A DNA stretch of 5,930 nt from Lachnospiraceae bacterium UBA3821 (lineage in GTDB: Bacteria; Bacillota; Clostridia; Lachnospirales; Lachnospiraceae): assembly GCA_002368865.1 (NCBI GenBank), contig DFDT01000137.1, forward strand, positions 1 through 5,930, in the 5' to 3' direction. The first letter of the stretch is position 1. Every line of letters begins with the position of its first letter. The notes beneath the pieces are model-generated. The model searched no databases and was not told the origin of the DNA. It saw only the letters and a program-made list of their open reading frames with translations. Position numbers and translations under genes: made by a program. Positions 1 to 5,448 of the stretch are shown one piece after another.

Positions 1-395
1 ATCTTGTCCTTCAGATCCAGGATCAGCCGTTCCGCCGTCTTTGCACCGATACCGGGGGCTTTACTGATTGCCTTGGCGTCTCCCGTCATGATCGCATAAC
101 GCAGCGAATCCACATCCATCACCGACAGGATTGCCAGCGCACCCTTGGGCCCGATCCCGTTCACTGTGATACATTTTTTAAACAGCTCCAACGCGCTCCT
201 GCTCAGGAACCCATACAACCACTGTGCATCCTCCCGCACGCTGAGATAGGTATATAACTTCGCCGGCTCACCGATACCCGGTAGCTTCGACGCTGTGTCC
301 GCGGAGATCCGCACATTGTAGCCGATCCCGCCTACGTCGATCACCACATTATCCTCCGAAATATCCTCTATAATACCGTTCACATATGCTATCAT
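1..395 (-). CDS. ruvA: Holliday junction branch migration protein RuvA (3' truncated by window edge)
   Basis: RuvA binds the four-way Holliday junction as a tetramer and loads the RuvB helicase, driving branch migration in recombinational repair in the cytoplasm. The first 131 residues of a protein usually near 200 are visible; the C-terminal RuvB-contacting domain lies beyond position 1, where ruvB would normally follow. Residues 1-62 form the N-terminal OB-fold domain, starting MIAYVNGIIEDIS. Glu55 and Asp56 fall at the positions of the two acidic-pin residues of E. coli RuvA. Two helix-hairpin-helix DNA-binding motifs follow: VNGIGPKGALAIL (about 78-90) and APGIGAKTAERLI (about 113-125). 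The frame was translated by hand and is open to the edge. The start is the ATG at 395-393, preceded by AGGGAG with 11-nt spacing; that site lies inside the end of the upstream VOC gene. GC is about 54% (hand count of positions 1-180), far above the neighbouring VOC gene. Confidence 0.97.
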   Translation of the reverse strand, partial: MIAYVNGIIEDISEDNVVIDVGGIGYNVRISADTASKLPGIGEPAKLYTYLSVREDAQWLYGFLSRSALELFKKCITVNGIGPKGALAILSVMDVDSLRYAIMTGDAKAISKAPGIGAKTAERLILDLKDK

Positions 396-412
396 AACAT
401 TTTTATCTCCCT
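396..412 (-). promoter_or_regulatory. ruvA ribosome binding site with a two-codon mini-ORF overlapping the start
   Basis: AGGGAG (412-407) lies within the last codons of the VOC gene. It is 11 nt from the ruvA ATG but only 6 nt from an upstream ATG (400-398) that reads ATG-TTA-TGA. The TGA of this Met-Leu mini-ORF overlaps the ruvA ATG in an ATGA arrangement (395-392). The ruvA start was chosen because it begins the universal RuvA N-terminus MIAYV. Whether the mini-ORF is translated is unknown. Confidence 0.5.
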
Positions 413-834
413 GTTATTTCCAAAATATTTCCGTCCGGATCCGTTATGTCAAAATACCAATATGGCATATAAACATTGACAAACATCAATTCCGAAACTT
501 CGCCTATGTTCAAATCTTTCAATCTCTGGTACTCTTTTTTCAGATCGTCAACCTCAAAATTAAATACAACAATATTGTTCTGAAGATTGACTTTTGTTTG
601 ATTAAAACTATCAATATAGGCTTGATTAAAAGTTTTTCCACCGTCCTTTTCTAAGATTTTTTCATTATTTAAAATTTCTTCATCGTAACGGTAATTATAA
701 AGTGCAATATGATTACTAAATTGAACCCACCTGTTACCATTGGCGTACAGCGGTTCTTCCTGCAATAATCGCCTATAAAAATCAACTGATTTTTCTATAT
801 CGTTTGTAATGATATACACTGTACTAAGTTTCAT
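403..834 (-). CDS. VOC-fold (glyoxalase/bleomycin resistance-like) protein, probably not a typical metalloenzyme
   Basis: A complete 143-residue protein of the vicinal oxygen chelate superfamily, whose members include glyoxalase I, extradiol dioxygenases, fosfomycin-modifying enzymes and drug-sequestering proteins. The two beta-alpha-beta-beta-beta modules are visible: the first opens with IITNDIEKSVDFYRRLL (8-24) and the second with VVFNFEVDDLKKEY (89-102), ending in the signature TDPDGNILEI (131-140). Of the usual metal ligands only Glu139 is present. The position normally held by His at the start of module 1 appears to be Thr4, and that of module 2 Val90, so binding without catalysis is plausible. 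The substrate cannot be named. The start has a good ribosome binding site (AGAAGG, about 7 nt upstream). The gene begins 48 bp after the sirtuin stop and ends 7 bp before ruvA. It is strikingly AT-rich (26% GC over positions 541-720, hand count), which suggests recent acquisition. There is no signal peptide or membrane segment. Confidence 0.88.
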   Translation of the reverse strand: MKLSTVYIITNDIEKSVDFYRRLLQEEPLYANGNRWVQFSNHIALYNYRYDEEILNNEKILEKDGGKTFNQAYIDSFNQTKVNLQNNIVVFNFEVDDLKKEYQRLKDLNIGEVSELMFVNVYMPYWYFDITDPDGNILEITGR

Positions 835-882
835 TATAATACCTTCTCGGAAATACTCTCACCAAAATATTTATGTAGCTCC

Positions 883-1659
883 TTATGCCAATTGCCCTAA
901 TATTGTACCAATGCTGTCATGCAGCACCAGATCCGCTTTTCCGTCCATTTTGGTCTTATCCCTGTTGACGATCACCATACGACCGCCATGTTTGTGGTTC
1001 AGGAACATCTGTGCCAAGCCCGCCGCAGAACCCACCTCCAGCGAAGTTCCTCCGACGATCAGACAGTCCGCATTTGCAATCAGACGAATCGAATTGTCGT
1101 ATGGTACACTGGGCAAAAATTCTCCATAGAGCGTGACATCCGGCCGCACCATCGCTCCGCAGACGGGACAACGGGGAACCTCATCCTTACTGTCAAAGAT
1201 GAAATTCGCATCATACTTTGCCTTGCACGACACACAATAGCTGCGCATGGCGCTGCCATGGATCTCCTGCACCTTTTTGCTCCCGGCCTTTTGATGCAGC
1301 CCGTCAATATTCTGCGTAATGACGCCATCCAGCCGTCCGGCTTGCTCCATCTTCGCAATCGCCAGATGTGCCGCATTCGCCTGCACATTTCTCGCATCCA
1401 GATTCTCACGAAAATAGGCAAAAAACAGCTCCGGTTTCTTTTCCAGACAACCTATACTGAGCAGATATTCCGGCTTGTATTTCGCATATTTTCGATCCCG
1501 CTTCCGATACAGCCCATCTTTACCGCGAAAATCCGGTATCCCGCTCTCTGTGGATACACCGGCTCCACCGAGGAATACGATATGCTCTGATGTGTCGACA
1601 ATATCCTGCAATGCTTCTATTTTCAAGTTTTCGGCTTGTGTTGTTTCCTGCTTACGCAT
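883..1659 (-). CDS. Sir2-family NAD-dependent protein deacylase (sirtuin)
   Basis: A complete 258-residue sirtuin, a cytoplasmic enzyme that removes acyl groups from lysine using NAD+, giving nicotinamide and O-acyl-ADP-ribose. All core motifs are present: GGAGVSTESGIPDFRG (31-46) in the Rossmann NAD site, TQNIDGLHQKAG (115-126), catalytic His134 in IHGS, the zinc ribbon Cys142/Cys145 and Cys164/Cys167, VRPDVTLYGE (171-180), GTSLEVGSA (204-212) and VNRDKT (231-236). The length fits bacterial CobB/SrtN-type enzymes. The Tyr-x-x-Arg pair that marks desuccinylase-type sirtuins is not evident near FFAYFRENL (79-87), so ordinary deacetylase activity is favoured. Nothing suggests a SIR2 NADase of the defence type: there is no fusion, and zinc site and catalytic His are intact. 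The start is 15 bp after the RhuM-Fic stop, with AAAGGG about 5 nt upstream, so co-transcription with that gene is likely. The targets are unknown. Confidence 0.96.
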   Translation of the reverse strand: MRKQETTQAENLKIEALQDIVDTSEHIVFLGGAGVSTESGIPDFRGKDGLYRKRDRKYAKYKPEYLLSIGCLEKKPELFFAYFRENLDARNVQANAAHLAIAKMEQAGRLDGVITQNIDGLHQKAGSKKVQEIHGSAMRSYCVSCKAKYDANFIFDSKDEVPRCPVCGAMVRPDVTLYGEFLPSVPYDNSIRLIANADCLIVGGTSLEVGSAAGLAQMFLNHKHGGRMVIVNRDKTKMDGKADLVLHDSIGTILGQLA

Positions 1660-1674
1660 ATGTGCCCTTTTTCT

Positions 1675-2604
1675 TTACCCTATGCAATTCATCACAACCG
1701 TGATCATCATTTCCATCTCTTCCGGTCGTGACTCAGCTATCATGATCGTCAATGCCACCAGTGTGTGATCCTCAATCCGTTTGTTGCCTTCTTCAAATAA
1801 AGCTCCATTTTTATCGAGAAAATAAAGAAACATGGCAGCGGCAATTCTCTTATTTCCATCAAAAAAACTATGGTTCTTCGTAACAAAATATAACAGATGC
1901 GCGGCTTTCTCCTCCAGCGTCGGGTATAACTCCTGCCCGCCAAACGACTGGTAAATGTTTCCGATACTTCCCTTAAAGGAATCATCTTTCTCTTTACCAA
2001 ACAAGTCCGACTCATCTCCAAACCGCATCTCGGAAATTACTTTCCTACATTCTTCATACGTAAGTGTATAATCTGCAGTATTACCCTTAGGACGTTTCAT
2101 CGTTTGATGGTCATAAGAGTCCAAAAGCTCCAGCGCCTCGCTGTATTTCTCAACAACCGTCAACACTTGTTTACTGTCCAAAGAATTCTCTGTACGTTTT
2201 AAAATCCGTATCACCTCACCTAATTGCTGGATACGGTTATTGTTTACAGCATATCCTTTTAGTATGTACTGCTTTAACACAGAGTTTGCCCATCTCCTAA
2301 ATTCAATGCCTCTATGCGATTTCACGCGATAACCAACCGACAAGATCATATCTAAATTGTAATATTCAATCTGTCTCTCAACATTTCGCTCTCCTTCTTT
2401 TTGAACTGTCGCAATTTTTGCGACAGTTGCCAGATCAACTTCCTCTTTCAATGCATTATTTATGTGCTTACCTATCGTCTTGACATCTCTCTCAAATAAT
2501 TCCGCCATTTGATTTCTTGTAAGCCACACATTTTCCTCTTCTATCGTAACGGTAAGCGATATTTTTTTATCTTCTGTTTCAAAAATTACGATTTCATTCT
2601 CCAT
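1675..2604 (-). CDS. RhuM-Fic/Doc fusion protein
   Basis: A complete 309-residue two-domain protein. Residues 1 to about 120 match the RhuM ('virulence protein RhuM') domain: a short beta region, a helix-turn-helix-like stretch WLTRNQMAELFERDVKTIGK (27-46), then IEYYNLDMILSVGYRVKSHRGIEFRRWA (79-106). A helical linker (about 121-175) leads to a Fic/Doc domain with active-site motif HSFFDGNKR (245-253). Catalytic His245, acidic Asp249, Asn251 and Arg253 are present. Lys252 replaces the Gly of AMP-transferring Fic proteins, and Ala256 replaces the second Arg of HxFx(D/E)GNGRxxR. Both changes match Doc, which phosphorylates EF-Tu, so a kinase-like activity is inferred but not shown. RhuM-Fic fusions are a known architecture of uncertain function. 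No Phd-like antitoxin gene is adjacent. A strong promoter lies just upstream, and the RBS (AGAGGGAG) is close to the ATG. GC in sampled rows (33-37%) is lower than in the MATE gene (about 52%), suggesting transfer. Confidence 0.93.
   Translation of the reverse strand: MENEIVIFETEDKKISLTVTIEEENVWLTRNQMAELFERDVKTIGKHINNALKEEVDLATVAKIATVQKEGERNVERQIEYYNLDMILSVGYRVKSHRGIEFRRWANSVLKQYILKGYAVNNNRIQQLGEVIRILKRTENSLDSKQVLTVVEKYSEALELLDSYDHQTMKRPKGNTADYTLTYEECRKVISEMRFGDESDLFGKEKDDSFKGSIGNIYQSFGGQELYPTLEEKAAHLLYFVTKNHSFFDGNKRIAAAMFLYFLDKNGALFEEGNKRIEDHTLVALTIMIAESRPEEMEMMITVVMNCIG
2404..2428. repeat. Perfect 11-bp inverted repeat with 3-bp loop inside the RhuM coding region
   Basis: On the plus strand AACTGTCGCAA (2404-2414), loop TTT, then TTGCGACAGTT (2418-2428). 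The arms are exact reverse complements and the match stops at the flanking bases. It encodes part of LATVAKIATVQ (residues 58-68), where the repeated ATV sequence contributes some of the symmetry. In the mRNA it would form a tight hairpin about 180-200 nt after the start codon. No T-run follows, so it is not a terminator. Confidence 0.75.
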
Positions 2605-2613
2605 AGATCTCCC

Positions 2614-2644
2614 TCTTATCCATAGTTGTCAGTTCTAATCCATA
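2614..2644 (-). repeat. Two 11-bp direct repeats, 20-bp period, in the rhuM-fic leader
   Basis: Read on the minus strand, TATGGATTAGA (2644-2634) and TATGGATAAGA (2624-2614) differ at one base. They start exactly 20 bp apart, close to two helical turns. The first spans the expected transcription start and the second touches the ribosome binding site. This spacing and placement suit a repressor operator or a leader element, but two short copies in AT-rich DNA could arise by chance. Confidence 0.4.
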
Positions 2645-2649
2645 TAATT

Positions 2650-2678
2650 ATCATACCACAATCGAACATATGTTTCAA
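2650..2678 (-). promoter_or_regulatory. Sigma-A promoter for rhuM-fic (and probably sir2)
   Basis: The minus strand carries TTGAAA (2678-2673), a 17-bp spacer and TATGAT (2655-2650). The spacer ends in TGG, giving an extended -10 (TGGTATGAT). Transcription would start near 2643, about 39 nt before the RhuM-Fic ATG. The -35 lies 8 bp past the MATE stop codon, and no terminator separates them, so some read-through from the MATE gene is also possible. Confidence 0.8.
2665..2674. promoter_or_regulatory. 10-bp palindrome in the rhuM-fic promoter spacer, possible operator
   Basis: AACATATGTT is a perfect palindrome that overlaps the last two bases of the -35 box and the upstream half of the spacer. 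A repressor bound here would block RNA polymerase. Being only 10 bp and AT-rich, it could be accidental; its position is the main argument. Confidence 0.35.
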
Positions 2679-2686
2679 CTATTATT

Positions 2687-4048
2687 TTACACCGTCTGCC
2701 TCTTCAACAGTCTCCGGTACACCACCGCAAAACAGATCACATGCACGAACAGAGTCAAAAACCAGCTGATCGGATAAGAAATATACAGGCACCACAAACT
2801 ATGTACGCTGCGGAAGATCGTATAGATCCACACGATTCGGAACAGGCAGGCGCCGGTCAGGGACACTAACATCGGCATGATGGAATACCCCATGCCTCTT
2901 AGCACGCCCACCATCACATCCATCATACCGCACAGACAGTAAGTGGTGCAGATCACACTGAGACGCAGCACGCCGAACCGGATCACTTCCGCATCGGAGG
3001 AATAAATCTGCAGCAGCACGCCAGAACCCAGATACGCCAGATTGCCGAATACCAGTCCCACAAAAGCCACCATCACCTGACAGAGTAACAGGACCTTTCC
3101 GATATTTTTGTATTGCTTCGCTCCGTAATTCTGCCCGGTAAAGCTGATGATCGTCTGGGAAAAGGCGTTCATGGAAATATAGATAAAGCCCTCAATATTG
3201 GATGCCGCCGTATTTCCCGCCATGGCAATACTGCCGAAGGAGTTCACGGAAGACTGGATCAGCACGTTGGAGATGGAAAACAGGGAGCTCTGCAATCCCG
3301 CCGGCAGACCGATCTGCATCATTTTGAGCAGCTTGTCCTTTTTGATGCACAATTCCTTGAGATCCAGCTTATAATCCGCGTCCGACAACACCAGACAACG
3401 GATCACCAGAACCGCGGAAATTGCCTGGGAGATCACCGTTGCCAGCGCTACGCCCGCTACAGACATGGAAAAGACGATCACAAAAAGCAGATTCAGCGCC
3501 ACGTTGATGATTCCTGCCCCCAGCAGGTAATAAAGCGGTCTTTTGGTGTCTCCGATGGCGCGCAGGATTGCCGCCCCAAAATTATACGCCATGGTGAAAG
3601 GCATGCCGATAAAATAAATCCGCATATAGAGAATGGATTTATCGATCACATCTTCCGGCGTCCCCATCGCCCGCAGTGCCGGTCCCGCCACCAAGATTCC
3701 GGCAAACACCAGGATCACGCCGCTGATCAGTGCTGTCATGATGCTGGTATGTACCATCTCCGAAAGCTCTTGCTTCTGCCCCGCGCCGTAAAACCGCGCC
3801 ACCAGCACGTTAGCACCGATGGATAAGCCGATAAAGAAATTCACCAACAGATTGATCAGCGAGCTGGTAGAACCCACCGCTGCCAGCGCCTGATTTCCTG
3901 CAAAACGCCCTACGACCACGATATCCGCTGCATTGAACAAAAGCTGCAATACGCTGGACAGCATTAGTGGGATATAAAAGATCAGAATCTTTCCCAGAAA
4001 TGGACCGCTGCACATGTCCATCTCATATTTGGCAGCACTCTTCGTCAT
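2687..4048 (-). CDS. MATE family efflux transporter
   Basis: A complete 453-residue integral membrane protein of the multidrug and toxic compound extrusion family, which exports organic cations or other compounds in exchange for Na+ or H+. Twelve hydrophobic segments can be read, at about 20-40, 55-83, 102-125, 138-160, 171-192, 195-222, 245-270, 280-305, 318-340, 357-382, 388-412 and 417-445. A charged cytoplasmic loop (223-243) separates the two six-helix halves. The internal duplication shows in the paired loop motifs ARFYGAG (84-90) and GQNYGAK (305-311), and RAIGDTKRP (163-171) and RGMGYSIMP (384-392). The N-terminal MCSGPFLGKILIFYIPLMLSS is typical of clostridial MATE proteins. The start is supported by AGAGG about 9 nt upstream. 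It follows the 421-residue hypothetical gene by 29 bp and probably shares its transcript. The substrate cannot be inferred; no adjacent MarR or TetR regulator is present. Confidence 0.96.
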   Translation of the reverse strand: MTKSAAKYEMDMCSGPFLGKILIFYIPLMLSSVLQLLFNAADIVVVGRFAGNQALAAVGSTSSLINLLVNFFIGLSIGANVLVARFYGAGQKQELSEMVHTSIMTALISGVILVFAGILVAGPALRAMGTPEDVIDKSILYMRIYFIGMPFTMAYNFGAAILRAIGDTKRPLYYLLGAGIINVALNLLFVIVFSMSVAGVALATVISQAISAVLVIRCLVLSDADYKLDLKELCIKKDKLLKMMQIGLPAGLQSSLFSISNVLIQSSVNSFGSIAMAGNTAASNIEGFIYISMNAFSQTIISFTGQNYGAKQYKNIGKVLLLCQVMVAFVGLVFGNLAYLGSGVLLQIYSSDAEVIRFGVLRLSVICTTYCLCGMMDVMVGVLRGMGYSIMPMLVSLTGACLFRIVWIYTIFRSVHSLWCLYISYPISWFLTLFVHVICFAVVYRRLLKRQTV

Positions 4049-4077
4049 TTTGATACGCCTCTTTTCTAAAGTGCATA

Positions 4078-5343
4078 CTACTGCACCAATGTTTCATCTG
4101 CATAGCTGCAGATTCTATCAGCCTCATTCTCAGATAATAACCGACAATTTTCCACTTCTGACTTGAGTCTGCAGTCTTCCCCGTATTTGGGTTGAAATTC
4201 CTGCAGATATCTTTCAAGAAGCTCTTTTCCATATCTTTTCGTTATATTCTGTACAAATTTTTCTTTGCGTTCTTTCTTGTCACGTTTAAAATCGATATAC
4301 CATTTAGTAGTCACATAAAAAGTCAGAAAAAGCTCGCCGGTCTCTCTCCCATACTCTTCCATGATCGTATTTAAGATCAGTCCGATGTGCTTATGTCCGT
4401 CATATCGAAAACCTGTAAATTCGTAAACAGACAGAAAATACCGATATGCCAGCACGCACTGCGTGAGCGCATCTTTCTCCACGGAAAAAAGCGGTAAAAA
4501 TTTTTCACGATAGACCAGATCGATCTGTGCATTTATCGGGGTAACGCACCGATGTTTCTCCGACGTTAATTCTTCCTGTTTCCGCTGTCCCTGATAATAG
4601 GAATAGGTTGTGCCGTCACGGAAAATCCAGGCCACACCATCCTCAAAGCCCCAAAGCGCAAACATATATTTATTGGGGTCGCTCACATAATTCGCCAGGG
4701 AATCCGAAACTCTCTTCTCATTCTTAAACCTAGAGGTTTCATACAGATAGGTCGCAAGGCTGTTTTCAATCATTCCTTTATAAAAATCAATTGCAATGTC
4801 CGGGTGTTCATAGGTTCGGAACTCCTCATAGGACATTTCCATGTCCTCCGCCATGATCGCCCGCAGTAATTCCTCATGCGTGGTATAACCCTGCCTGAAC
4901 AAGCGCTCCACACGGTTATATTCCTGCTCGCTCAACTCCCTGTATTCAAATTTAAATTTCTTGCTCTCCCAATAACTCTCCGCCAGCCCGTAATCATCCG
5001 TGATCCGGATTGTGTTAAAATTGCTCTTCGCCTTATAAAGCAGATCCAAGAGCGTCATCATGAGAGTACGGTCTTCCTCGTTTGTCGTTTCATCTAACGG
5101 CAAAAACAGCTTACAGCACCCGCTGAAAGCGCCTTTTTCATCAAACTCCAGCGTAAAGGTTTCGTTCTCCCCATCCCCAAACCAGATGCTGATGCATTCG
5201 TTTTCCGGAGCAAATTCGCATGTCCAATCCTTAGTCGGACCCTTTTTCTTGATGCCAGCTTTCAGCTTTTCATAAATTTTTTCCGAAGAAACGGTGCGCT
5301 TTTTCTTGCCGCTGTAAAAAACGGTATCGGACATATATTCCAT
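4078..5343 (-). CDS. Conserved-looking hypothetical protein, 421 aa, function unknown
   Basis: I do not recognise this protein and assign no function. It is a complete ORF with a clear ribosome binding site (AGGAG, about 9 nt before the ATG). The alternative Met4 would be too far from it. The product is soluble: there is no signal peptide, no membrane segment and no repeat. It is rich in aromatic and charged residues. The N-terminal part (about 20-135) appears to be a beta-rich domain with acidic turns (IWFGDGENETFTLEFDEKG, 53-71). A helical stretch follows (about 138-215), then a second mixed region with YMFALWGFEDGVAWIFRDGT (226-245) and a helical C-terminal part with a basic segment DFKRDKKERKEKF (351-363). 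No metal-binding Cys/His cluster or nucleotide-binding motif is seen. It starts downstream of the leuD terminator and lies 29 bp before the MATE gene, so it probably heads a two-gene transcript; I see no convincing promoter in the short gap. Confidence 0.9.
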   Translation of the reverse strand: MEYMSDTVFYSGKKKRTVSSEKIYEKLKAGIKKKGPTKDWTCEFAPENECISIWFGDGENETFTLEFDEKGAFSGCCKLFLPLDETTNEEDRTLMMTLLDLLYKAKSNFNTIRITDDYGLAESYWESKKFKFEYRELSEQEYNRVERLFRQGYTTHEELLRAIMAEDMEMSYEEFRTYEHPDIAIDFYKGMIENSLATYLYETSRFKNEKRVSDSLANYVSDPNKYMFALWGFEDGVAWIFRDGTTYSYYQGQRKQEELTSEKHRCVTPINAQIDLVYREKFLPLFSVEKDALTQCVLAYRYFLSVYEFTGFRYDGHKHIGLILNTIMEEYGRETGELFLTFYVTTKWYIDFKRDKKERKEKFVQNITKRYGKELLERYLQEFQPKYGEDCRLKSEVENCRLLSENEADRICSYADETLVQ

Positions 5344-5364
5344 GGCTGATCTCTCCTAATTTAA

Positions 5365-5384
5365 AAAATCCATCAAAATCCATC
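5365..5384. repeat. Perfect tandem 10-bp repeat upstream of the hypothetical gene
   Basis: AAAATCCATC occurs twice back to back (5365-5374 and 5375-5384) on the plus strand; read in the direction of the gene it is GATGGATTTT twice. It lies between the leuD terminator and the ribosome binding site of the 421-residue gene, where its promoter should be. It could be a regulator site spaced one helical turn apart, or a small slippage duplication. Confidence 0.6.
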
Positions 5385-5387
5385 TGT

Positions 5388-5437
5388 AAAAAATTCCACC
5401 TGTGCGGTCGCAATCACCAGGACCACGCAGGTGGAAT
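5388..5437 (-). terminator. Intrinsic terminator of leuD
   Basis: Read on the minus strand, ATTCCACCTG (5437-5428) pairs perfectly with CAGGTGGAAT (5402-5393). The inner part adds a GGTC/GACC pairing, leaving an 11-nt loop. A run of six T (5393-5388) follows the 3' arm. It begins 11 bp after the leuD stop codon. The plus-strand side has no T-run, so it works in one direction, isolating the leucine operon from the downstream genes. Confidence 0.92.
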
Positions 5438-5448
5438 AAAAGTTTCCC

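Noticed and set aside
902..910. TGGTACAAT on the minus strand as an extended -10 for the VOC gene.
   Set aside because: It lies inside sirtuin codons and no reasonable -35 is present 16-18 bp upstream, so the support is too weak.
919..1590. Long plus-strand open frame opposite the sirtuin.
   Set aside because: It is the antisense shadow of a conserved gene; its translation has no domain-like pattern and it has no supporting ribosome binding site context.
883..1659. Sir2 protein as part of an anti-phage defence system.
   Set aside because: Defence SIR2 proteins are usually NADases fused to or paired with other modules (for example ThsA or HerA partners). This one has the intact Cys4 zinc site, catalytic His and ordinary length of a deacylase, and no defence partner is visible.
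2392..2409. TVQKEG in the RhuM domain (residues 66-71) fits the Fic inhibitory pattern (S/T)xxxE(G/N).
   Set aside because: As I recall, this segment is common in RhuM proteins, including those with no Fic domain, and it lies far from the Fic core in sequence. It is probably coincidence unless a structure shows it reaching the active site.
3113..3826. Plus-strand open frame opposite the MATE gene.
   Set aside because: The His/Arg/Gln-rich translation is typical of the antisense of a hydrophobic membrane protein; the MATE frame is certain.
4071..4086. Small inverted repeat GTGCA/TGCAC around the stop codon of the hypothetical gene, as a terminator.
   Set aside because: There are only five pairs and no real T-run, and the MATE gene needs read-through because no other promoter is visible.
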